In this document: positions 54,733-63,331 of the stretch, one piece after another
Layout: the number at the start of each line of letters is the position of its first letter
Position numbering within the stretch: the first letter of the stretch is position 1
NCBI RefSeq assembly: GCF_026191725.2
Contig: NZ_CP120863.1
Location: 5,374,001 to 5,438,000, forward strand
DNA length: 64,000 nt
Direction: 5' to 3'
Source: Roseibium porphyridii
Lineage (GTDB): Bacteria; Pseudomonadota; Alphaproteobacteria; Rhizobiales; Stappiaceae
Program-made: the position numbers and the translations under genes
The notes under the pieces: model-generated
What the model was told of the DNA's origin: nothing
What the model saw: the letters and a program-made list of their open reading frames with translations, nothing else
The model's database searches: none

Positions 54733-55591
54733 CGGCCGAACAGCGGCCGGACCGCAGCTCCAGCGGATCACTATCCAGCATCTTGCCGGTCATTGCTCCG
54801 AGCCAGTCAAGGCCACTGCGCAGCCGTACGACTTCGCCAACGACCACAATTGCCGGCGGAGCCATCCCTGAAGCCTTGGCGTCTTCGGCACACCGACCCA
54901 GGCTGGTTTCGAGGATTTCCTGGCCGTCAAGAGAAGCGTTGCAGACAATGCCAACCGGCTCAGCTGCGGATCGTCCACCCGCCATGAGTTTTCCGGCAAT
55001 CGTTTCCAGATGCTTCATTGCCATATACATGACAATAACCGGCGAACCTTTGGCGATGCCCTCCCAGTTGATGGCGTCCGGCGTCAGTCCGGACTGGTCG
55101 TGTCCTGTCAGAAACGTGACGGCCTGATTGCAGTCGCGGTGTGTCGCTGGAATTCCGGCATAGGCAAGACCGCCGATACCTGCTGTTATTCCAGGTATGA
55201 TCCGAAACGGAATTCCAGCCTCGACCAGTCCGAGCGCTTCCTCACCGCCACGGCCGAAAACGAATGGGTCACCCCCCTTCAGTCGCAACACCCTTTTGCC
55301 CTGACGCGCGTAATCGATCAGCTTCAGGGTGATGTCACGCTGCTTGGGACTGGGTTTGCCGCCCCGCTTTCCCGCAAAGTCCGTAACCGCATCCGGTTTG
55401 ACCCAGGCAAGGATGCTGCTGTCGACAAGCGCATCGTAAACCACCACGTCCGCCTGGCGCAGGCCGTTCAAGGCATGCAACGTCAGCAATCCAGGGTCAC
55501 CCGGGCCCGCACCGGCCAGCCAGACCCAACCCGGCTCAAAATCCGGTAAGCCGTTGGGCAAGCTGTTGTTGTCGCTCTCTGCGTTCATCAT
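54722..55591 (-). CDS. cobA: Uroporphyrinogen-III C-methyltransferase
   Basis: 289 residues of the SUMT family: VWLAGAGPGDPGLLTLHAL, VVYDALV, GKRGGKPSPKQRDI, LRLKGGDPFVFGRGGEEAL and PGITAGIGGLAYAGIP. It makes precorrin-2, the branch precursor feeding CbiX. The CysG dehydrogenase/chelatase part is absent, so the oxidation to sirohydrochlorin must come from another gene. Divergent from cbiD with a 127-bp gap. It is first in the minus-strand operon cobA-cbiA-bchE. Confidence 0.95.
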   Translation of the reverse strand: MMNAESDNNSLPNGLPDFEPGWVWLAGAGPGDPGLLTLHALNGLRQADVVVYDALVDSSILAWVKPDAVTDFAGKRGGKPSPKQRDITLKLIDYARQGKRVLRLKGGDPFVFGRGGEEALGLVEAGIPFRIIPGITAGIGGLAYAGIPATHRDCNQAVTFLTGHDQSGLTPDAINWEGIAKGSPVIVMYMAMKHLETIAGKLMAGGRSAAEPVGIVCNASLDGQEILETSLGRCAEDAKASGMAPPAIVVVGEVVRLRSGLDWLGAMTGKMLDSDPLELRSGRCSADAG

Positions 55592-55718
55592 TCCTGTTTA
55601 TCTGTCTTGGACGCAAGCGCCAAGCGATTCCACGATCAAAATCGGCCCGAATACGACATTTCATCGCGTATATATTGACGGGCGCGCAAAGCACGGCATC
55701 TTCCGCTATAGAGGAACG

Positions 55719-56819
55719 ATGTCGAGAAATGAGCCCAAAGAGTTGCGACGCGGTTGGACGACCGGCGCCTGTGCAACGGCCGCAGCGAAAGCGGCCTATG
55801 AAGCACTTCTCACGGGCACCTTTCCGGACCCCGTTGAAATCACGCTGCCAAAGGGCGGCACAACGCAATTCGCGCTGACGCGCCACGCACTATCAGGCAA
55901 TACAGCAACCGCTTCCATAACAAAGGATGCGGGCGACGACCCTGATGTGACGCATGGCGCGCTGATCACATCAGCTGTCACGAGATTGCCACCGACTGAA
56001 GGTGTGAAGTTCAGGGCCGGAGAAGGGGTTGGCACGGTGACACGGCCCGGCTTGCCGGTTCCCCCGGGCGAACCCGCGATCAACCCCGTGCCGCGCCAGA
56101 TGATGCAGGCGGCCATTGCGGAAGTCGCCACCAGACACCAAGCTGCCGGCGACGTTGAAATCACCGTTTCCATCGAAGGTGGAGCTGAGCTCGCGCAGAA
56201 AACCATGAACCCCCGCCTGGGTATCGTGGGAGGGCTCTCGGTTCTTGGCACGACAGGCATCGTGCGCCCATTTTCCTGCGCCGCATGGATTGCCTCGATC
56301 CATCGGGGTATTGATGTTGCCCGGGCGATCGGATTGACGCATGTGGTCGGTGCCACCGGATCATCTTCGGAAGACGCTGTTCGCTGCCGCTACCAACTGG
56401 ATGAGGCTGCCTATCTGGATATGGGCGATTTTGCGGGCGGCCTTTTGAAATACTTGCGCGCCCATCCCGTGGACAAGCTGACGATGGCCGGCGGATTTGC
56501 CAAGATGTCGAAACTGGCCCAAGGCGCGCTCGACCTGCATTCAGCGCGCAGTTCCGTCGATTTCTCGTTTCTGCAGGACCTTCTCAGCGAAGCGGCGGCT
56601 CCCGCATCCCTGATCGAAGCCGCCGCATCGGCCAATACCGCCAAAGAAGTGCTTGATGCGTCTCTGGCAGAAAATATCGACCTGAGCTTGCCGTTGGCGC
56701 GCAGGTCAAAGGCAGCGGTGCGCCGGATCCTGAGGGACGCTCCTGTTGCGATCGAGGTCCTGATCACGGATCGGCAGGGACTTGTTCTCGGAGAATGTGG
56801 ATTTGACACGAACACTTGA
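55719..56819 (+). CDS. cbiD: Cobalt-precorrin-5B C1-methyltransferase
   Basis: 366 residues from the ATG at 55719 (GAGGA upstream; the frame is open 55 codons further but without family similarity). The CbiD signature RRGWTTGACATAAAKAA is at 10-26, followed by INPVPRQMM, GIVGGLSVLGTTGIVRPFS and GATGSSSEDAVR. CbiD is used only in the cobalt-early route, where it replaces CobF. Its end overlaps the cbiJ start. Confidence 0.95.
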   Translation: MSRNEPKELRRGWTTGACATAAAKAAYEALLTGTFPDPVEITLPKGGTTQFALTRHALSGNTATASITKDAGDDPDVTHGALITSAVTRLPPTEGVKFRAGEGVGTVTRPGLPVPPGEPAINPVPRQMMQAAIAEVATRHQAAGDVEITVSIEGGAELAQKTMNPRLGIVGGLSVLGTTGIVRPFSCAAWIASIHRGIDVARAIGLTHVVGATGSSSEDAVRCRYQLDEAAYLDMGDFAGGLLKYLRAHPVDKLTMAGGFAKMSKLAQGALDLHSARSSVDFSFLQDLLSEAAAPASLIEAAASANTAKEVLDASLAENIDLSLPLARRSKAAVRRILRDAPVAIEVLITDRQGLVLGECGFDTNT

Positions 56820-57564
56820 CCACATCTTGCTGCTTGCCGGAACCTCCGAGGCACGACAACTAGCAAAGTCTATTGCTCAACGTTTTGCCGCGGTCAGACT
56901 GACAGTATCCTTTGCGGGAGTTGTCAAAGATCTGCCCGATCTCGGTGTTCCGACCCGGGTAGGCGGATTTGGAGGCGTTGATGGTCTTGTCAGCTATCTT
57001 CAAGAGGAAGGTGTCGACCTGATCATTGATGCGACGCACCCCTTCGCTGCCCAAATGAGCCGACATGCCGTTGACGCTGCCGGTCAGACCGATACGCATC
57101 TCATCCGCCTAGAGCGGCCCATATGGCATGAAGTTGACGGTGACACCTGGCAACATGTTGCCTCGACAACCGCTGCAGCTGAGGCGCTGCCCGAAAAGTC
57201 GCGCGCGTTTCTTTCAGTCGGGCGAAAGGAAATTGACAAGTTCACCAATCGAGACGACTGCTTTGCATTGGTACGAATGATTGAGCCGCCCGAACGACCG
57301 TTGCCCGATCACTGGCACTTGGTTCTCGAACGTCCTTCCAAAAGCGTCGATGCCGAACGACACTTGCTCAAGCACCACAAGATCACGCATCTGGTGACGA
57401 AAAACAGCGGTGGAGCCTCCTCCTACGCCAAGATCGAAGCAGCCCGGCAACTCGAGGTCCCTCTTCTCATGATCAAGAGACCGGCGTTACCGGACGCCAA
57501 CACGGCTGCCTCGACAGCCGAGGTCCTGAAATTTATCGAACAGTTCGTGGATTGTCGCGACTAG
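56803..57564 (+). CDS. cbiJ: Cobalt-precorrin-6A reductase
   Basis: About 253 residues. ILLLAGTSEARQLAKSI at the N-terminus, IIDATHPFAAQMSRHAV, LRLERP-like IRLERPIW, LSVGRKEIDKF and VTKNSGGASSYAKIEAAR define CobK/CbiJ, an NADPH-dependent macrocycle reductase. The start is uncertain: TTG 56803 has GGAG 9 nt upstream, while GTG 56797 or TTG 56782 would add a few residues. The stop shares CTAG with the convergent wecG-like gene. Confidence 0.92.
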   Translation: MTRTLDHILLLAGTSEARQLAKSIAQRFAAVRLTVSFAGVVKDLPDLGVPTRVGGFGGVDGLVSYLQEEGVDLIIDATHPFAAQMSRHAVDAAGQTDTHLIRLERPIWHEVDGDTWQHVASTTAAAEALPEKSRAFLSVGRKEIDKFTNRDDCFALVRMIEPPERPLPDHWHLVLERPSKSVDAERHLLKHHKITHLVTKNSGGASSYAKIEAARQLEVPLLMIKRPALPDANTAASTAEVLKFIEQFVDCRD

Positions 57565-58325
57565 CCGCCAAATCTGAATTTGAACACAGCGGACGCAAAT
57601 CTCGGAATTCCAACGACGTAGCGGCGAAACAAACGTCTCGGCTCCTGAAGCAACCTGAAGAGCCATTCCAATCCAGCTGCGCGAACAATCTTCGGCGCGC
57701 GGGCAACGGACCCCGACATGAAATCGAAAAGCGCTCCAACACCGATCGCTACTTTCACATCTAGATTCTGTCGATTTTGAACGATGAACTTTTCCTGTCT
57801 CGGATTGCCCATGGCAATCAGAATAAGATCAGGCCTTAGCGCACTGATCTCCGCGCATACCTCCTGGCAATCATCCATATCGAAATAGCCGTTTCTGCAG
57901 CCGACGACTTCGTGTGCAGGGTAGGTTTTCTCGATATGTTTCCGAGCCCGCTGTAATTGCGTTTCCTCAGCTCCGAGCAGGTAGATGCGCAGGGAAAGAC
58001 CAATGTCTTTCAAGACATCGGGCACAAAGTCCGTGCCATTGAGATTGTCAGGAAAAGGGCTCCCGTTCAGAAACCGGCTGGCGAGATCAATCCCGATCCC
58101 GTCGTTCAACAAGGTCATGCGATTGAGTGTCGCCGCATATTCCGGATCGTCAATTGCGGTCAGAACCGTATGAGCATTGCAAATGGCAACATCCAATCGC
58201 TCGCCCCGAAGGACGGCCGACCGGATCAGTCCAATCGCTTCCCGACGATTCAGGCGCGAAATTTCCAACGGTCCAATTTCCATTGTGTTGATCCACGGTT
58301 GCAGATCCAACTCAACCTTGTTCAT
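57561..58325 (-). CDS. WecG/TagA/CpsF-family glycosyltransferase
   Basis: 254 residues from ATG 58325; TTG 58352 or ATG 58283 are other possible starts. The GT26 pattern is clear: ICNAHTVLTAIDD, LLNDGIGIDLASRFL, GTDFVPDVL, IYLLGAEE, GYFDMDD, LDLILIAMGNPRQEKFI and IGVGALFDFMSGSVARAP. Members transfer a sugar such as ManNAcA, ManNAc or glucose to a lipid-linked sugar during surface polymer assembly. It starts the second polysaccharide cluster, divergent from the exporter gene. Confidence 0.92.
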   Translation of the reverse strand: MNKVELDLQPWINTMEIGPLEISRLNRREAIGLIRSAVLRGERLDVAICNAHTVLTAIDDPEYAATLNRMTLLNDGIGIDLASRFLNGSPFPDNLNGTDFVPDVLKDIGLSLRIYLLGAEETQLQRARKHIEKTYPAHEVVGCRNGYFDMDDCQEVCAEISALRPDLILIAMGNPRQEKFIVQNRQNLDVKVAIGVGALFDFMSGSVARAPKIVRAAGLEWLFRLLQEPRRLFRRYVVGIPRFASAVFKFRFGG

Positions 58326-58370
58326 TGCCAAAAAAATTCCAATGACGGCCAATTGCCGAGCTAACGATTG

Positions 58371-58423
58371 TTCTTATGTAAGTTACGAGATTCTTATGTC
58401 GAACATTATTAAATTTATTTAAT
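58371..58423. promoter_or_regulatory. Direct repeats and AT palindrome in the divergent exopolysaccharide promoter region
   Basis: TTCTTATGT occurs twice, at 58371-58379 and 58391-58399, exactly 20 bp apart or two helical turns. ATTAAAT-TT-ATTTAAT follows at 58408-58423, a perfect 7-bp inverted repeat. The region 58353-58680 is AT-rich with no gene, so both divergent transcripts likely start here. The repeats look like regulator sites; the regulator is unknown. Confidence 0.45.
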
Positions 58424-58680
58424 TCCTCTCCCTATTTGCTTTTAGGATTAATGGCCTATTCTTAGGGCCGTCATGTTTTATTAGGCAGAAGTAACCGAAC
58501 ATATACCATGTTCCGAGATCGCACACCGGCAGACGCCTGCCGAATATTTGCGATGCGTTAATCATGTTTGTTTACGAATTTCCTGACCAAAGATGGTTGA
58601 AGCATGCTCACGCATCTTTGACTGGCCGGAAACACGACAAGACCCGAAATTGCTCCTGACGCAACAGTGCAGACAACATC

Positions 58681-60753
58681 ATGATCGATATCACGGACAT
58701 ACCTGCACTTCTGAAACGCAATATCTTCTGGCTGCTTCTGTTTCCAGTCCTTTTTGCCGGAATAGCGTTTGTCTTTGTTGCCTTGAAGACCCCCGTCTAC
58801 GAGACGAGAGCCGAACTTCTTGTGCAGCCGGAAGGAGCGCAGATCATATCCAACAATCCGGTGGGGACGGCCAGCAACCAATCCCTCCAGAGCATGGATC
58901 TGGACAGCCAAACGCACATCATATTGTCTGCAGCCGTTCTGAACCAAGTCGCCAACTCTCTTGGACTGGACGATTCGCCCCAATTCCAGCAACCGGGGCT
59001 GAGACAAAAAATTCTCGGCGGCTTCAGCTCCAACCGGTCATCTGCGGAATCAAGAGAGGCGACGCTTGAAGCCCTTCGCGAAGCGCTCAACGTCTACCGG
59101 ATCGAAAGATCACTGGTGTTCGTTATCGTGGTCAAGCACACGGATGCGCAACTTGCGGCGGCAATCGCGAACGAGACCGCAAACGCTTATATCGAGCAAT
59201 CCAGAACGAACCGCACCCAGTCGCTAGCACGAGCAAGCGAAAGCCTGAGTGAACAGGCAGAACAGTTGCGTGGCCGCGTCGAAACAGCCGAGGCCGCCGT
59301 GGAAGCCTACAAGGCACGGCAAGGCCTGATCAGCACCGCCGGCGGGTCGGTTGTCGACCAGCAGCTCGACGCTCTCAACAACCAGATCACAGAAGCCCGG
59401 GTTGCGATGGAAAGGGCCAAGGTCATCAATGATCAGATGGCATCTCTAACTCTGGCGGACGTCGAAGCGGGCGTCGTTCCCCAAGATGCGATCAGTTCGG
59501 TTCTGAATTCGTTGAGGGTCCAGTATTCGCGTATTGCCCAGCAGGAAGCTGAGGCTGCAACAACGCTTGGCGCCAATCACCCGACCTTGCGCGAATTACG
59601 ATCGCAAATGAACAATACCGGACGTCAGATCCAGTCCGAACTTCAACGTATCAAGCAAACTGTCAAAGGCCAGTTCGAGCAAGCACGCCTCACCTTGAGC
59701 GGCCTGGAGCAGCAATCCAAGAACTTGCAGTCGCAGAACACACTGCAGGGCAAAGCACTTATTGAATTGCGCCAGCTGCAAAGCGAGGCTGATGCCAGCC
59801 GCAGTATCTATGAGGCATTCCTGAAGCGCTCAAGAGAACTGGAAGAACTTCCGGAACTGGACGCCAACAGCTCCAGGATACTTTCAGAAGCTCCGGTGCC
59901 ATCCTCACCAACCGGACCCAACAAGATCGTTGCCCTTGGTGCGGGTAGCCTGTTCGGGTTTGTATTTGCGGCTGCCGGTGTGATCGGCCTGGCCCTTCTG
60001 CGCGGTAACCTGACCAGCGAACGCGCTGTCGTGACCGGAACAGGCGCTCCGATCCTGGCCAATATCTCCGCGCCGGCCAATGACCGCGGAAGCGGGTCCG
60101 CACTGACCGGATGGTTGGGAAAACCCGGGTCGTCAATTCAAAAGCAGAACGGAATTGCACGCACCCGGGTGGCCTATGCTCTCCGGCAGGCATTTGCAGA
60201 CGAAAAGCCAGCCAACGTGCTCGTTCTGTCTATCGGGAACACGGGCAACACATCTCGCTTCATCCGGAATGTCGCTGTTGAATTGCATGACATGGGTGAA
60301 GAGGTGCTCTTTGCTCATACCGTCGGAAAACGCCGTGCAGATCAATCGTCAGACAGTACCGAGGCCTCGGCCAACCCAAGAGTAAATACCCTCAATAAGT
60401 TGGCCATGAACCTTTCCGATCAGGGCCTTGCAATCGCGGCCAACGATAGCGACCTCGGTTCGGTGTCGCAGAGGAAAGGCTTATCGAGTTATTTGCGTGT
60501 CGAGCAAATCGATACAAGACGAAAATACGCAGCCAACGCAGATCTTGCTTCCAGCTATGACGACTTTCTGCTGATCGACGCCGGTAACATTGATGCCAGC
60601 CCCCTGCTGCCTGTCCTTTTGCGCCATTGTGATGGTATCATACTGATCACAGCGCTTGGCGAAACCAGATCCAGTGACTTTGAGCGCACAACGGCCTATC
60701 TGGAGCCCTGGCAAGACCGGATCATCGGCAATGTTGTACTCTCAGCTGTCTGA
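58681..60753 (+). CDS. Wzz/ExoP-type chain-length protein with degenerate kinase domain
   Basis: 690 residues. Wzz domain: first membrane helix (IFWLLLFPVLFAGIAFVFVAL, ~16-36), long periplasmic coiled coil to ~410 (LASERAL-like ESLSEQAEQLRGRVETAEAA), second helix (KIVALGAGSLFGFVFAAAGVIG, ~418-440). The cytoplasmic C-terminus (~495-690) has the order of a BY-kinase Rossmann domain, but where Walker A should be there is LSIGNTGNTSRFIRN, lacking the GKS/T, and no Tyr-rich tail follows. It should set polymer length with the polymerase downstream, without kinase activity. Confidence 0.87.
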   Translation: MIDITDIPALLKRNIFWLLLFPVLFAGIAFVFVALKTPVYETRAELLVQPEGAQIISNNPVGTASNQSLQSMDLDSQTHIILSAAVLNQVANSLGLDDSPQFQQPGLRQKILGGFSSNRSSAESREATLEALREALNVYRIERSLVFVIVVKHTDAQLAAAIANETANAYIEQSRTNRTQSLARASESLSEQAEQLRGRVETAEAAVEAYKARQGLISTAGGSVVDQQLDALNNQITEARVAMERAKVINDQMASLTLADVEAGVVPQDAISSVLNSLRVQYSRIAQQEAEAATTLGANHPTLRELRSQMNNTGRQIQSELQRIKQTVKGQFEQARLTLSGLEQQSKNLQSQNTLQGKALIELRQLQSEADASRSIYEAFLKRSRELEELPELDANSSRILSEAPVPSSPTGPNKIVALGAGSLFGFVFAAAGVIGLALLRGNLTSERAVVTGTGAPILANISAPANDRGSGSALTGWLGKPGSSIQKQNGIARTRVAYALRQAFADEKPANVLVLSIGNTGNTSRFIRNVAVELHDMGEEVLFAHTVGKRRADQSSDSTEASANPRVNTLNKLAMNLSDQGLAIAANDSDLGSVSQRKGLSSYLRVEQIDTRRKYAANADLASSYDDFLLIDAGNIDASPLLPVLLRHCDGIILITALGETRSSDFERTTAYLEPWQDRIIGNVVLSAV

Positions 60754-62071
60754 CCGGCCGGCTTTTGCCGGAACACTGCAGGACATTGAAGAGCGTCGCT
60801 ACCAACTCTGGCTGAAAGCTGTCAGCGCAGTTGTTATCGCGACCCTGACCTTCAACTTCCTGCTGGCGGTTTTCAACACAAACTTGATCGGAATCTCTGA
60901 AAGCCACGTCATCTTGACCGAGCTAGCCTTGATTGGCTGCGCGCTGCTGCTCGCCATGAGCCGCAATCCTGCGCTCTATGTCATTCTGGCGCTTTACCTG
61001 AGTTACATGGCCTTCATTCTTGCCTTGCGTCCGGAACTTGATCTGAAAGCCATTCGCGACTTTCTCATCCCGATTATCTTCTATTTCATTGGACGCAAAT
61101 TCCAACGGATAGAAGACGCTGACAGGCTGGTTTGGACCTGTACCTTCATTGTTCTGGCAATCGGATTCTTCGAATTCCTTTTCCTGGATCTGTACACGCA
61201 GGTCGTTGATATCTTTGGATATTACGTTGCGCGTGGCACCTTGGAAATCGATGACAACTTTATCGAAGGTTCGAATTTGTTTGTCTCGAGCACCCGCGTC
61301 GGAGGACGGAACTTCTTTGACTTTCTCGGTCAGATCAGAGCTTCTTCGGTCTTCCTGGAACCCGTTACGATGGGCAATTTCGGAGCATTTCTATGCCTTT
61401 GGGCGCTCTTTCGAAAAGGCATGCATCACCGTATTCTGCTCCTGGTACTGGCCTTTGTCGTCATTGTCCTCGCGGACGCCCGGTTCGGAATGTTCGTGTG
61501 TTTCTTCCTGTTCGTTGCAGCAGGCGCTGCCTATCTCGTCCCAAGATTTCTTTGGTGGTGCCTGCCGCCGTTGATCGTATTTGCGCTGGCTGTTTTCGGT
61601 GGTCTCTTTCCCGACTTGCCCTGGGCTGACAACTTCATTGGACGGCTCATCCATGCCAGTCACCTGCAGCAGCTGATCACTCTGGATGCATTGTTCGGTT
61701 TGCAGCCGGATGTTCCCTTTCTTGCCGACAACGGTTTTGCCTATTCCATCGTCAAGTGCGGGATTATCGGTTTGCTGGCCCTCTGGACGCTCTTTGTCTT
61801 TGCGCCTTCCAACAGCCCGCAAGCGCTTCACTTCAAGGCCTTGGCCGTTGTCTATATTTCCTTGCTCATGACCGTTTCCAACTCGTTTTATTCGATCAAG
61901 CTGGCAGCCCTTTTCTGGGTCGCTGCAGGAGCGGCAGACATCATGAAGTCGTCAACAACCATCACGCGACGACAAGATGTCACCGCAAAACCCCGTCCAT
62001 CGAACCACGAGACCCGAAGCTTTTGGAGCACGCGGGAGCAAAACCGTCAGAGCCTCAGAGCACGAGTATAA
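60731..62071 (+). CDS. Wzy-like polysaccharide polymerase or ligase
   Basis: 446 residues from ATG 60731, overlapping the chain-length gene by 23 nt. About ten hydrophobic helices; a large periplasmic loop near 150-210 (YVARGTLEIDDNFIEGSNLF, RVGGRNFFDFLGQIRASSVF) holds charged residues as in O-antigen polymerases. The C-terminal ~45 residues are polar and cytoplasmic. Families of this type diverge fast, so the call rests on topology and on the neighbour. Tail-to-tail overlap of 25 nt with the GT4 gene. Confidence 0.8.
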   Translation: MLYSQLSDRPAFAGTLQDIEERRYQLWLKAVSAVVIATLTFNFLLAVFNTNLIGISESHVILTELALIGCALLLAMSRNPALYVILALYLSYMAFILALRPELDLKAIRDFLIPIIFYFIGRKFQRIEDADRLVWTCTFIVLAIGFFEFLFLDLYTQVVDIFGYYVARGTLEIDDNFIEGSNLFVSSTRVGGRNFFDFLGQIRASSVFLEPVTMGNFGAFLCLWALFRKGMHHRILLLVLAFVVIVLADARFGMFVCFFLFVAAGAAYLVPRFLWWCLPPLIVFALAVFGGLFPDLPWADNFIGRLIHASHLQQLITLDALFGLQPDVPFLADNGFAYSIVKCGIIGLLALWTLFVFAPSNSPQALHFKALAVVYISLLMTVSNSFYSIKLAALFWVAAGAADIMKSSTTITRRQDVTAKPRPSNHETRSFWSTREQNRQSLRARV

Positions 62072-63213
62072 AGGTCGTCATATTTTTTCGCCGTGTGTGA
62101 CCAGCCATACCGTTGAACGGATTGAACCGCACGCTCGCGCAAACTCTGATCGGAAAGAAGGTCCTGTAAGGCCGAGTCTACAGCACTTGCCGTCTTCTTC
62201 GCGTCTTCAAAGTCACATAGCCGGATGAGTGGGTTGCTGTCGGAAAGCGATTGAAAGGCCTGATTTGCATGAACAACGGGAATGAGACCCGCACTCAAGG
62301 CTTCAATCAACACCAGGCCAAATCCCTCATAATCTGAAGCGCTGACGAACAGGCTGCATTGACCGATCAGGTCACGCAGCTGTTGGTTGCTGAGACCAAC
62401 ATGGACATAAACCCGGCTGCCCAGCCCGAGAGACTGTGCTCGTGACAGAATGTCATTCTTTGTGAGATCGGATTCAACACCCGCCACATGCAGGGTCCAG
62501 TTGTCTTCAGAAGTCGACAGGGATTTCATAAGATCCAGCAACAAGTTCAAGCGCTTGTTCGTGGAAAACCGTCCGAGCGTCAAGAGTGTTTTCCGGGGTT
62601 CAACCGAAGCCGCTTCGCCGAACTTTTCAAGATCAACTCCGTTTTCGATCAGTTCGGTGCGCCTTGGTGCGATCTTTCGAAACAGATCGAAGTCGCTTTG
62701 GCTGCAACAGGCAATGCCCGAATACTGGGATGAGGACAATCGTGTCAGCGAATTGAACCAGACCTGCTTCAAACGCGCAAACCGGGCTGTGTGAAAAAAG
62801 CCGCCATGCGTCGTCGCAACCAGGGTTTTCCGGTGCCAGAACCTGCTCAGAGCAAGCGCATCGTAAAAAAAATCCACGGCATGAACGTGCACCAGATCAG
62901 CGTTCTTGATTTCACCCAGGACCGACGGAGCAAGAGGGTATCTCGTGCTTCCGCGAAACGGAATGCGACACACCTCGATGCCGTCAATGCTCTCCCGTTC
63001 CGGAAGTCTGGCGCTTAAGTCCGTGAACAATCTGTCCAGCGTGACAACCTTGAGACCGGCAAACCGCCCATTTTGCTTGGCCGCCAGGTTCCGGACAACG
63101 TCTTCAAGGCCACCTATATTGGGAGCATATTGCCGAACCACGTGAACAACACGCACATCGGAGAAATCAGCAACGCCGTTTAGTATCTCGTCTGTGTCGG
63201 GTTCATGTTTCAT
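62047..63213 (-). CDS. GT4-family glycosyltransferase
   Basis: 388 residues from ATG 63213. N-terminal acceptor domain VVHVVRQYAPNIGGLEDVVRNLA and VHVHAVDFFYD; C-terminal donor domain LLTLGRFSTNKRLNLLLDLM, VGLSNQQLRDLIGQCSLFVSAS and DYEGFGLVLIEALSAGLIPVV, where EGFGLVLIEA is the E-x7-E motif of retaining GT4 enzymes. Likely builds the repeat unit of the exopolysaccharide at the inner-membrane face. The sugar cannot be told. Confidence 0.93.
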   Translation of the reverse strand: MKHEPDTDEILNGVADFSDVRVVHVVRQYAPNIGGLEDVVRNLAAKQNGRFAGLKVVTLDRLFTDLSARLPERESIDGIEVCRIPFRGSTRYPLAPSVLGEIKNADLVHVHAVDFFYDALALSRFWHRKTLVATTHGGFFHTARFARLKQVWFNSLTRLSSSQYSGIACCSQSDFDLFRKIAPRRTELIENGVDLEKFGEAASVEPRKTLLTLGRFSTNKRLNLLLDLMKSLSTSEDNWTLHVAGVESDLTKNDILSRAQSLGLGSRVYVHVGLSNQQLRDLIGQCSLFVSASDYEGFGLVLIEALSAGLIPVVHANQAFQSLSDSNPLIRLCDFEDAKKTASAVDSALQDLLSDQSLRERAVQSVQRYGWSHTAKKYDDLYTRALRL

Positions 63214-63331
63214 ATATCTTTTCCGGCGAAAACATTTGTGCTCAAGCACTTTCCGCGCAAGGTAACATCCGTCCTTCAACAAGATCTTTATGATCATATC
63301 GCCAAACAGCGCTTACCCGTCCATAGCCTTT

